A stretch of DNA of 32,192 nt, taken from assembly GCA_023664265.1 (NCBI GenBank), contig JAMPFV010000033.1, positions 1-32,192 on the forward strand, given 5' to 3'. This document shows, one piece after another, positions 25,811-32,192 of this stretch (position 1 is its first letter; each line of letters opens with the position of its first letter). Source of the DNA: Roseburia sp. (lineage in GTDB: Bacteria > Bacillota > Clostridia > Lachnospirales > Lachnospiraceae). The notes under the pieces are model-generated. The model did not search any database, was not told the origin of the DNA, and saw only the letters and a list, made by a program, of their open reading frames with translations. Both the position numbers and the translations under genes were made by a program.

Positions 25811-26566
25811 ATGGGTAAGATAATCGCAATCGCAAATCAAAAGGGCGGTGTCGGCAAGACCACTACGTCCATAAACCTGTCGGCATGCATGGCCGCAAAG
25901 GGGAAAAAGGTGTTAGTCATAGATATTGACCCGCAGGGAAACACCACCAGCGGATATGGCATTGAGAAGAACGAGATCGAAAACACCATCTATGAATTGA
26001 TACTTGGCGATTGCTCTATTGAGGACTGCATTCTGAAGGAAGTGATTCCAAATATTTCCATCTTACCCTCCAATGTAAATCTGGCGGCAGCTGAAATTGA
26101 ATTAATCGGTATTGAAAAGAAGGAATATATTTTGAAGAATGAGGTGGATTGGGTGAAGGATAAATATGATTTTATTATCATAGACTGTCCTCCGTCTCTC
26201 AGTCTGCTGACCGTAAATGCGATGACCGCGGCCGATTCTGTCTTGGTTCCGATTCAATGTGAGTATTATGCACTGGAGGGATTGAGTCAGTTGATTCACA
26301 CGGTAAACCTTATCAAGGAGAGACTGAATCCCGATTTGGATATGGAGGGAGTTGTGTTTACCATGTACGATTCCCGCACAAATCTTTCCGCTCAGGTGGT
26401 TGAGAATGTCAAGGAACATTTGAGCCAGAAGATTTATAAGACAATTATCCCGAGAAATATCCGGCTGGCGGAGGCGCCCAGCTATGGAAAGCCCATCAGT
26501 CTGTACGACCCCAAGTCCGCGGGCGCGGAGAGCTATATGGCGTTGGCGGATGAGGTTATCGGTTAG
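25811..26566 (+). CDS. parA: Chromosome-partitioning ATPase ParA (Soj)
   Basis: This 251-residue Walker-type ATPase of the ParA/MinD superfamily has a deviant Walker A, KGGVGKTTTS (11-20, with the signature Lys11), A' VIDIDPQGNTTSGYG and Walker B FIIIDCPPSLSLLT. Short N-terminal form means no extra DNA-binding domain, as in B. subtilis Soj. It works with ParB at parS in origin segregation and can influence DnaA activity in relatives. The frame is open to 25703, but GGGGAGG ahead of the ATG at 25811 and the family start MGKIIAIANQKGG fix the start. parB follows by 17 bp. Confidence 0.97.
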   Translation: MGKIIAIANQKGGVGKTTTSINLSACMAAKGKKVLVIDIDPQGNTTSGYGIEKNEIENTIYELILGDCSIEDCILKEVIPNISILPSNVNLAAAEIELIGIEKKEYILKNEVDWVKDKYDFIIIDCPPSLSLLTVNAMTAADSVLVPIQCEYYALEGLSQLIHTVNLIKERLNPDLDMEGVVFTMYDSRTNLSAQVVENVKEHLSQKIYKTIIPRNIRLAEAPSYGKPISLYDPKSAGAESYMALADEVIG

Positions 26567-26583
26567 AGGAAAGGAAGAATGGA

Positions 26584-27498
26584 ATGGCATCGAGAGGATT
26601 AGGAAAGGGTCTGGGAAAGGGAATAGACAGCCTGATACCGCCGGCGGAGAAGGCTCCCGAGAAGAAGCCGAGTGAAAACAAGGCTCTTGAGCAGGCGGAG
26701 ACCATGGTAAAGATTACAAAGGTCGAGCCGAACAGGGAACAGCCGCGCAAGAATTTTAATGAGGACGCGTTGCAGGAGCTGGCGGATTCGATAAAGCAGT
26801 TTGGGCTTTTGCAGCCGATCCTGGTGCAGGACAGGAAGAGCTATTATGAGATTATTGCGGGGGAGCGCAGATGGCGCGCGGCAAAGCTTGCCGGCCTGAA
26901 AGAGGTCCCCGTTATCATCAAGAACTATACGGAGCGCGAGATTGTAGAGATTTCACTGATAGAGAATATCCAGCGCGAGGATTTGAATCCGATTGAGGAG
27001 GCGCTGGCCTACAAGCGGCTGCTGGAGGAATTTGAACTAAAGCAGGACGAGGTGGCGGAGCGCGTTTCCAAGAGCCGGACGACGGTCACAAACAGTATGC
27101 GCCTGTTGAAGCTTTGTAACGGCGTACAGCAGATGATTATCGACGATATGCTCTCGACCGGACATGCCCGCGCGCTGATTCCGATTGAGAATGAGGAAAC
27201 ACAGCTTCAGCTTGCGCAGCGGATTTTTGACGAGAAGCTCAGCGTGCGCGAGGTGGAGAAGCTGGTAAAGGGTGTGTTGAACCCGACGGAGAAGAAGGAG
27301 AAGGCAGAGGAAAAGCTGCCGCAAAATCTTCAATATATTTATGAGGACATGGAAAACAAGCTGAAGGAAAAGATGAGCCGGAAGGTGGAGATTACCGCGA
27401 AGGGGAAAAACGGCGCGGGGAAAATTGAGATTGAATTTTACTCCAATGACGACTTTGAGCGGCTGACGGAATTTCTTTCGACCATAAACGATGAATGA
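26584..27498 (+). CDS. parB: Chromosome-partitioning CTPase ParB (Spo0J)
   Basis: This 304-residue protein has a short N-terminal ParA-stimulating segment (MASRGLGKGLGKGIDSLIP, rich in basic residues). The ParB/Srx CTP-binding fold has GERRWRAAKLAGL (93-105) and ENIQREDLNPIEEALAY (127-143). A helix-turn-helix (about 151-177, QDEVAERVSKSRTTVTNSMR) reads parS, and the C-terminal end dimerises. All catalytic CTPase residues appear intact. Two perfect parS sites lie 1.3-1.9 kb upstream. GGAAAGGAAG precedes the ATG. It is co-transcribed with parA and probably with the DUF4446 gene. Confidence 0.97.
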   Translation: MASRGLGKGLGKGIDSLIPPAEKAPEKKPSENKALEQAETMVKITKVEPNREQPRKNFNEDALQELADSIKQFGLLQPILVQDRKSYYEIIAGERRWRAAKLAGLKEVPVIIKNYTEREIVEISLIENIQREDLNPIEEALAYKRLLEEFELKQDEVAERVSKSRTTVTNSMRLLKLCNGVQQMIIDDMLSTGHARALIPIENEETQLQLAQRIFDEKLSVREVEKLVKGVLNPTEKKEKAEEKLPQNLQYIYEDMENKLKEKMSRKVEITAKGKNGAGKIEIEFYSNDDFERLTEFLSTINDE

Positions 27499-27527
27499 TA
27501 ATATAAGGAAGATAAAGGAGAAAACCA

Positions 27528-28061
27528 ATGAACAGTAGTTTTTTAAGCAGTGTAGGTCTCGGGGGTGTCGATATCGGTTATCTGCTGCTCGGACTGCTTG
27601 GCGTGAGCCTTGTATTGCTGATTTTGCTGATAGCCGCATTTGTACAGATTAACAAATTTAAGAAAAAATATAATAAATTCATGCTCGGCAAGGATGGCAG
27701 CAGCCTCGAACAGGATATTATGACGCTTTACGAGGATAACCAATACATCAAGACGAGCGTTGAGACGAACCGCAAGAATATCAAAGAGCTGTTCGCGAAG
27801 CACGAGGATGCGTTTCAGAAGATGGGCCTTGTCAAGTATGACGCTTTTAAGGAGATGGGCGGGAGCCTGAGCTTCGCGCTGGCTTTGCTGGACGGGAATA
27901 ACAACGGCTTTCTGATAAATTCGGTTCACAGCTCGGAGGGCTGTTACTCCTACACAAAGCGCATTAAAAACGGCGACTCCGAGATTGATCTGAGCAAGGA
28001 GGAGAAGGCAGCGGTCGAACATGCGATAAACGGCACGATATCAGATGTCGAAAAGAATTAA
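27528..28061 (+). CDS. DUF4446 family membrane protein
   Basis: This 177-residue protein has one N-terminal transmembrane helix (about 17-40, IGYLLLGLLGVSLVLLILLIAAFVQI). A charged coiled-coil-like segment (KKKYNKFMLGKDGSSLEQDI, NRKNIKELFAKHEDAFQKMG) follows, then a compact C-terminal domain with VKYDAFKEMGGSLSFALALLD, the DUF4446 hallmark. The family is almost always found right after parB in Clostridia, which suggests a link to chromosome or envelope positioning, but its function is unknown. It is 29 bp after parB and has a good AAGGAG ribosome-binding site. Confidence 0.9.
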   Translation: MNSSFLSSVGLGGVDIGYLLLGLLGVSLVLLILLIAAFVQINKFKKKYNKFMLGKDGSSLEQDIMTLYEDNQYIKTSVETNRKNIKELFAKHEDAFQKMGLVKYDAFKEMGGSLSFALALLDGNNNGFLINSVHSSEGCYSYTKRIKNGDSEIDLSKEEKAAVEHAINGTISDVEKN

Positions 28062-28097
28062 ATTATACAAGTACAGAGAAAGGCGGGAACAGGGGTT

Positions 28098-29291
28098 ATG
28101 AAGCTGGTTACAGTAGAGGATTTAAGGGATGGAAATGTCATTGCGAGTGACGTTTTGCTGGAGGACTATACAGTCGTACTCAGCAAGGGTACGGTGATTA
28201 AGGAGCCGTATATTGAGAAGCTCAGAGAGCTCGACATTTATACGGTATATATCGAGGAGGAGGCGGAGGAGGCTCCCGCGCCGAAGTCTGCACCTAAGGC
28301 AGCGCCAAAGGCGCCTGCGAAGCCCGCACCCAAGGCGGAGGCTAAAACGCCCGCAGCGCCGAAGTCCGCGCCGAAAAAGGAGACAAAGAAGCCTGCAAGT
28401 CCGAAGCTGTCCATGGAAGAGATTACCATATTGAAGGAGGATGTGCGGGAGCAGGTCAAGGACAAAATAAAGGATATTCTGGAGCTGCATGTGTACCAGA
28501 AGACGGAGGGCTTGAAGAAGCTCAGCGAGACCGCGCAGAATATTGTTGAGGATATTCTTGAGGATGACGCGGTCGTCGAGAAGGTGTATGACGTGAAGGA
28601 GCGGAGCGCGGATATCTATGAGCACTCCCTGCAGGTATGTACGATTGCGACGTTGATTGCGCTCAAGCTCGGACTGTCCGAGAAAGAGGTTTATGACATC
28701 AGTGTCAGTGCGCTGATACATGATTTGGGGCTGCGCTATCTTGTGGTCAGATACGAGGATCAGGATATCAATCTGCTTCCCACGAAAGAGCAGGAGGAAT
28801 ATAAGAAGCACTCGATTTACGGTTATACCGCGATTAAAAATGAGGACTGGCTGTCGGACACCGCGAAGGAAATCGTATTGAATCACCATGAGCACAAGGA
28901 CGGCTCGGGCTTCCCGCTCGGCACGGATATGGTGTCGAGAATGACGCAGATTGTCGGCGTGTGCGACGAGTTTGACGAGCTGATCTGCGGCGTCGGAAAA
29001 GCGAGAGTGCGCGTGCATGAGGCGATTAATCTGATCAGAAATTACAGCGGGATATGGTTTGACGATGACATTGTGTCGGCATTTTTGCAGTTGATCGCGG
29101 TTTATCCCGTCGGATCGAAGGTTAAGACGAACAAGAACGAGACGGCTATCGTTATGCACCAGAACGCGCATTTCCCCGAGAGGCCGGTGCTTCGTATAGT
29201 TGAGGACAGATTTGGACAGGTTATACAGGGTGAGAAGATTGTGGACTTGATAAAGGATACGACGGTCGTTATCCAGTCGGTGATTAAGTAG
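28098..29291 (+). CDS. HD-GYP-like phosphohydrolase with altered motif
   Basis: The 397-residue product has an N-terminal domain (1-55) of the type found before HD-GYP proteins and an Ala/Pro/Lys-rich linker (about 57-103). An HD domain follows, in which His176, His208-Asp209, His238, His263/His264 and Asp290 match the metal ligands. The signature is changed: HDLGL instead of HDxGK (Lys absent, Leu212), and HHEHKDGSGFP instead of HHExxDGxGYP. Canonical members hydrolyse cyclic-di-GMP. Here the metal site looks intact, but activity or substrate may differ. It lies between the DUF4446 gene and serS, 36 and 34 bp away, probably in one transcript. Confidence 0.85.
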   Translation: MKLVTVEDLRDGNVIASDVLLEDYTVVLSKGTVIKEPYIEKLRELDIYTVYIEEEAEEAPAPKSAPKAAPKAPAKPAPKAEAKTPAAPKSAPKKETKKPASPKLSMEEITILKEDVREQVKDKIKDILELHVYQKTEGLKKLSETAQNIVEDILEDDAVVEKVYDVKERSADIYEHSLQVCTIATLIALKLGLSEKEVYDISVSALIHDLGLRYLVVRYEDQDINLLPTKEQEEYKKHSIYGYTAIKNEDWLSDTAKEIVLNHHEHKDGSGFPLGTDMVSRMTQIVGVCDEFDELICGVGKARVRVHEAINLIRNYSGIWFDDDIVSAFLQLIAVYPVGSKVKTNKNETAIVMHQNAHFPERPVLRIVEDRFGQVIQGEKIVDLIKDTTVVIQSVIK

Positions 29292-29325
29292 GGCGGAATT
29301 TTACGCGTAGAAATGAGGAGAAGTT

Positions 29326-30603
29326 ATGATTGATATTAAATTTTTGAGAGAGAATCCGGACGCGGTAAGAGAGAACATAAAAAAGAAGTTTCAGGATCAC
29401 AAGCTTCCTCTGGTGGATGAGGTGATCGCGCTTGACAGCGAGGCGCGCAAAACACAGCAGGAGGCGGACAGTCTCCGCGCGGAGCGCAATAAGCTTTCCA
29501 AGCAGATTGGCGCGCTGATGGGTCAGGGCAAAAAGAAGGAGGCCGAGGAGGTCAAGAAGCAGGTCAACGCACAGGCGCGGCGTCTTGAGGAGCTTGCCGA
29601 GAAAGAGAAAGAGCTCGGCGAGAAGGTCACAAAAATAATGATGACGATTCCGAATATCATCGACCCGAGCGTTCCCATCGGCAAAAACGATGAGGAGAAT
29701 GTCGAGGTTCAAAAATACGGGGAGCCTGTGATTCCCGACTTTGAGATTCCGTACCACACGGAGATTATGGAGCGGTTCAACGGGATTGATTTGGACGCGG
29801 CGAGAAAGGTTGCGGGAAACGGCTTCTATTATCTGATGGGAGATATCGCAAGGCTGCATTCCGCGGTTATCACATACGCGCGCGATTTTATGATTGACAG
29901 GGGTTTTACCTACTGTGTGCCGCCCTTTATGATTCGGAGCAATGTCGTGACCGGGGTTATGAGCTTTGACGAGATGGACGCGATGATGTACAAGATTGAG
30001 GGCGAGGATTTATATCTGATCGGCACCAGCGAGCACTCGATGATCGGGCGGTTTATCGATACGATTATTCCTGAGGCGGAACTTCCCAAGACGCTCACGA
30101 GCTATTCCCCGTGCTTCCGAAAGGAAAAAGGTGCGCATGGGCTTGAGGAGAGAGGCGTTTACCGGATTCATCAGTTTGAGAAGCAGGAGATGATTGTTGT
30201 ATGCAGGCCGGAGGAGTCGCCGATGTGGTTTGACAAGCTATGGCAGAATACGGTGGATCTGTTCCGGACGCTGGACATTCCCGTGCGCACGTTGGAGTGC
30301 TGTTCCGGGGATTTGGCGGATTTGAAGGTGAAGTCCATTGACGTTGAAGCGTGGTCTCCGCGCCAGAAGAAGTATTTCGAGGTGGGAAGCTGCTCCAATC
30401 TTGGAGATGCGCAGGCCAGACGTCTGAAAATAAGAGTAAACGGTGAAAACGGGAAGTATTTTGCCCATACGCTGAACAATACGGTGGTGGCGCCGCCAAG
30501 GATGCTGATTGCTTTTCTTGAAAACAATCTGCAGGCGGATGGCTCCGTGAGAATACCCGCCGTTTTGCAACCGTATATGGGTGGGAAGACGGAATTAAGG
30601 TAA
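29326..30603 (+). CDS. serS: Seryl-tRNA synthetase
   Basis: This 425-residue class II synthetase charges tRNA-Ser (and tRNA-Sec). The N-terminal long antiparallel coiled coil (about 28-105, rich in Glu/Lys/Arg) binds the tRNA long arm. Motif 2 reads SYSPCFRKEKGAHGLEERGVYRIHQFEKQEM, and motif 3 is LNNTVVAPPRMLIAFLENN. The loop of motif 2 (GAHGLEERG) differs from the usual GSAGRDTRG, a variant I have seen in Clostridia. No T-box leader fits in the 34-bp gap upstream, so control is by operon read-through from parA onward or by an unseen promoter. Confidence 0.97.
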   Translation: MIDIKFLRENPDAVRENIKKKFQDHKLPLVDEVIALDSEARKTQQEADSLRAERNKLSKQIGALMGQGKKKEAEEVKKQVNAQARRLEELAEKEKELGEKVTKIMMTIPNIIDPSVPIGKNDEENVEVQKYGEPVIPDFEIPYHTEIMERFNGIDLDAARKVAGNGFYYLMGDIARLHSAVITYARDFMIDRGFTYCVPPFMIRSNVVTGVMSFDEMDAMMYKIEGEDLYLIGTSEHSMIGRFIDTIIPEAELPKTLTSYSPCFRKEKGAHGLEERGVYRIHQFEKQEMIVVCRPEESPMWFDKLWQNTVDLFRTLDIPVRTLECCSGDLADLKVKSIDVEAWSPRQKKYFEVGSCSNLGDAQARRLKIRVNGENGKYFAHTLNNTVVAPPRMLIAFLENNLQADGSVRIPAVLQPYMGGKTELR

Positions 30604-30627
30604 TCCATCAGAAAGGCTTGGTGCCAG

Positions 30628-31572
30628 GTGCACAGATATTTGAGGGCAATCGGTTTTAGCAGAGTCAGTACGAGGGAAGAGCTGCAGGAATTGATAAACG
30701 AGGTGGTTGAGGATACGATATTGAGCGGCCACCGTTGTGACAGCGCAGAGAAGAAAAAAAATTATATGTGTGGCAGGGATATTGCCGCGGACGAGAATGA
30801 CAGGGTTTATGCGGAGCTGTTTCTGGATTTTGTGCATGGCGCGGGAATCTGCGTGCGCGGAGAATTTGATGAGGAGAATAATTTTCTGTATGAGTATTAT
30901 TTTCCTTATCTGAGGGGGATGCATGTCAGCTCGAATGAGGATGTCACGGTCGAGCGGCACGCGGAAAAGGAGTCCTATGCCGGGATTTGTGACGATATCA
31001 AGGTAGGAGTGTCGCTGATATTTTATCTGCAAAATATGGTGATGTATAAGCGGCTCAAGGCGCTGCGCCGGCTTCCGGTTCAGGGGACGTCACTGACGCT
31101 GAGCGCGCTGTCAACAGACGGAATGATTATGATGCCGATTATCAAAAACGAGTCGGAAAAGCAGCGTATCAAAAAGGCTTCCTATGAGCGGAATCGGCTT
31201 CTCACGCAGGCGAGAAACGGGGACGAGGACGCGATAGAGAGCCTGACGCTGGAGGATATGGACACCTACACCATGATTTCGCGCAGAATCCAGAAGGAGG
31301 ATGTCTTCAGTCTGGTGGACACCTATTTCATGCCGTATGGCGTGGAGTGCGACCAGTATTCCATTTTGGGAGAAATCGTGGAGGTGCGCAGCGACAGAAA
31401 CCGCCTTACGGAGGAGGAGATTGTGTTTATGACGGTGGAGTGCAATGAGCTGATGCTGGAGGTGTGCATCAACAACGAGGATTTGTACGGTGAGCCGTGT
31501 GTGGGCCGGCGCTTTAAAGGGGTCGTATGGCTGCAGGGATATATCAATTTTCCGGATAATTACGCGATGTGA
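30628..31572 (+). CDS. DUF3881 family protein
   Basis: This 314-residue soluble protein begins MHRYLRAIGFSRVSTREELQ. That pattern matches DUF3881, a family restricted as far as I know to Lachnospiraceae and relatives. It starts with GTG, with AAAGG about 12 bp upstream, so the start is only moderately certain. The family has no known function; the sequence shows no membrane segment or signal peptide, and no catalytic motif that I recognise. The C-terminal third, with FVEV/VRSDRNRLTEEEIVFMTVECNEL, looks like a mixed alpha-beta domain. It follows serS by 24 bp in the same operon direction. Confidence 0.8.
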   Translation: MHRYLRAIGFSRVSTREELQELINEVVEDTILSGHRCDSAEKKKNYMCGRDIAADENDRVYAELFLDFVHGAGICVRGEFDEENNFLYEYYFPYLRGMHVSSNEDVTVERHAEKESYAGICDDIKVGVSLIFYLQNMVMYKRLKALRRLPVQGTSLTLSALSTDGMIMMPIIKNESEKQRIKKASYERNRLLTQARNGDEDAIESLTLEDMDTYTMISRRIQKEDVFSLVDTYFMPYGVECDQYSILGEIVEVRSDRNRLTEEEIVFMTVECNELMLEVCINNEDLYGEPCVGRRFKGVVWLQGYINFPDNYAM

Positions 31573-31575
31573 CTG

Positions 31576-31604
31576 TTGCATTATTTGTGCCGGAATGATA
31601 AGAT
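31576..31604 (+). promoter_or_regulatory. Possible promoter of the secreted-protein gene
   Basis: TTGCAT (31576-31581) and TAAGAT (31599-31604) are 17 bp apart. A GCCGCT/AGCGGC hairpin with a 5-nt loop (31624-31640) sits in the leader before the ATG at 31678; it has no T-tract. Confidence 0.35.
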
Positions 31605-31677
31605 AAGGTAGGAAAGAAATGATGCCGCTTTCAGAGCGGCGTGTGCGGTCGATGCGGTAAAGCAGGAGGGATGCGCA

Positions 31678-32094
31678 ATGAAGAAGAAGCTGTTGGGTGT
31701 GAGTCTTTCATGTGTTATGGCAAATGCCATGGCGCTTACCATGGTATTTACGCTTCCGGTTTGTGCGGAGGAAGCGCCGCGGACGTGTCATGTCGGCGGT
31801 TGTGATATGGGACAATGTTTTACGGATGAGGATTGCGACGGCATTTGCGGCGATCATGCTTTTGTGGATGAGGACTGCGACGGCATTTGCGATAATCACT
31901 GCTATATGGATGAGGATTGCGATGGTGTTTGCGATTATTTTATTGACGAGGATGCGGACGGAATCTGCGACCATTGCCATGAGCACGGGAGACCGGCGCA
32001 GACAGCGGGCACGACTGCCGATAAGCCGAGTGTGAGCCGAAGCAGGGGACACCATGGAAGTCATCACAGAGGGAGTCACCGCGGTCATTGTTGA
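31678..32094 (+). CDS. Small secreted protein with DxDxDG calcium-type loops and His-rich tail
   Basis: This 138-residue protein has a signal peptide (1-30, ending LPVCA-EE). The mature part has four repeats of DEDCDGICD type: Asp50-Gly55, Asp64-Asp72, Asp78-Asp86 and Asp90-Asp98, spaced 14, 14 and 12 residues apart. The D-x-D-x-D-G-x-x-D spacing is that of calcium-binding loops in dockerin and thrombospondin type 3 repeats. Each repeat carries one or two cysteines, which may form disulfides or bind metal. The tail SRGHHGSHHRGSHRGHC is His-rich. Similar repeats are common in exported Lachnospiraceae proteins. GCAGGAGGG precedes the ATG. Confidence 0.8.
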   Translation: MKKKLLGVSLSCVMANAMALTMVFTLPVCAEEAPRTCHVGGCDMGQCFTDEDCDGICGDHAFVDEDCDGICDNHCYMDEDCDGVCDYFIDEDADGICDHCHEHGRPAQTAGTTADKPSVSRSRGHHGSHHRGSHRGHC

Positions 32095-32131
32095 AGCGGA
32101 TTTTGAATTTTGCGGATAGAGCGATCGCCTC

Positions 32132-32191
32132 CTAAGTGGACTTAAACCATTCTAATTTTATGAGGGAACTTTCATAACTCAATATCGTGTC
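32132..32191 (-). CDS. Possible C-terminal end of a minus-strand gene at the window edge
   Basis: On the minus strand a frame is open from the window edge for 19 residues (DTILSYESSLIKLEWFKST) to a TAG at 32134-32132. It is too short to judge; it may be the tail of a gene outside the window. Nothing else is visible in 32095-32192. Confidence 0.2.
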   Translation of the reverse strand, partial: DTILSYESSLIKLEWFKST

Positions 32192-32192
32192 T

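Noticed and set aside
28122..29171. A 349-residue minus-strand frame opposite the HD-GYP-like gene
   Set aside because: It is an antisense shadow; the plus-strand frame has recognisable metal-binding motifs and a ribosome-binding site.
29292..29325. Possible T-box riboswitch ahead of serS
   Set aside because: Only 34 bp separate serS from the upstream gene, too little for a T-box, and no T-box core sequence is present.
31690..32000. Repeated units considered as a CRISPR array
   Set aside because: The repeats are coding, back to back without spacers, and encode Asp/Cys loops.
31708..32088. A minus-strand frame across the secreted repeat protein
   Set aside because: Its repeats (IANAVAILI) are the antisense of the DEDCDGIC units; the plus frame has a signal peptide and ribosome-binding site.

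Overview
The window is a chromosomal replication-origin region of a low-to-mid GC Firmicute, most likely a member of Clostridia, family Lachnospiraceae. The basis is the gene order (dnaA-dnaN-yaaA-recF-gyrB-gyrA on one arm; rpmH-rnpA-yidD-yidC-jag-mnmE-mnmG-rsmG-parA-parB on the other), a DUF4446 gene and a DUF3881-like gene (both typical of Clostridia/Lachnospiraceae as far as I recall), and the style of the YidC and GyrA sequences. The species cannot be named from sequence alone. No tRNA, rRNA or CRISPR array was seen.

Layout. 1-1331 (minus strand): a type II toxin-antitoxin pair, with the toxin cut by the window edge and a clear promoter and operator-like palindrome, then a zinc-type macrodomain hydrolase. 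1371-10004 (minus strand): the replication block gyrA, gyrB, recF, yaaA, dnaN, dnaA. 10005-10537: the origin, with several perfect DnaA boxes; a second, smaller DnaA-box/AT-rich segment lies between dnaA and dnaN, so the origin looks bipartite as in Bacillus subtilis. 10538-18324 (plus strand): rpmH, rnpA, yidD, yidC, jag, mnmE, mnmG, a small unknown gene and rsmG. Essentially all core genes point away from the origin.

18325-25800 is an accessory stretch inserted between rsmG and parAB: an IS3-family transposase remnant, an ECF sigma/anti-sigma pair, a SUFU-domain protein, a sensorless NarL-type two-component system, a GNAT acetyltransferase, an unknown three-TM protein and a frameshifted GNAT pseudogene. 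The pseudogene sits between two perfect 16-bp parS sites. A dispersed intergenic repeat occurs once before rsmG and once before parA, so its two copies bracket this stretch in direct orientation.

25811-32094 (plus strand): parA, parB, a DUF4446 membrane protein, an HD-GYP-like protein with a changed catalytic motif, serS, a DUF3881-like protein and a small secreted protein with four DxDxDG calcium-type loops and a His-rich tail. ParB acts at the parS sites just upstream of its own operon.

The observations most worth a second look are the roughly 110-nt structured element overlapping the mnmG start region, the 80-nt three-way-junction-like element at the recF stop, the bracketing dispersed repeats, the divergent HD-GYP protein in the parAB-serS cluster, and the parS pair around a decayed gene.
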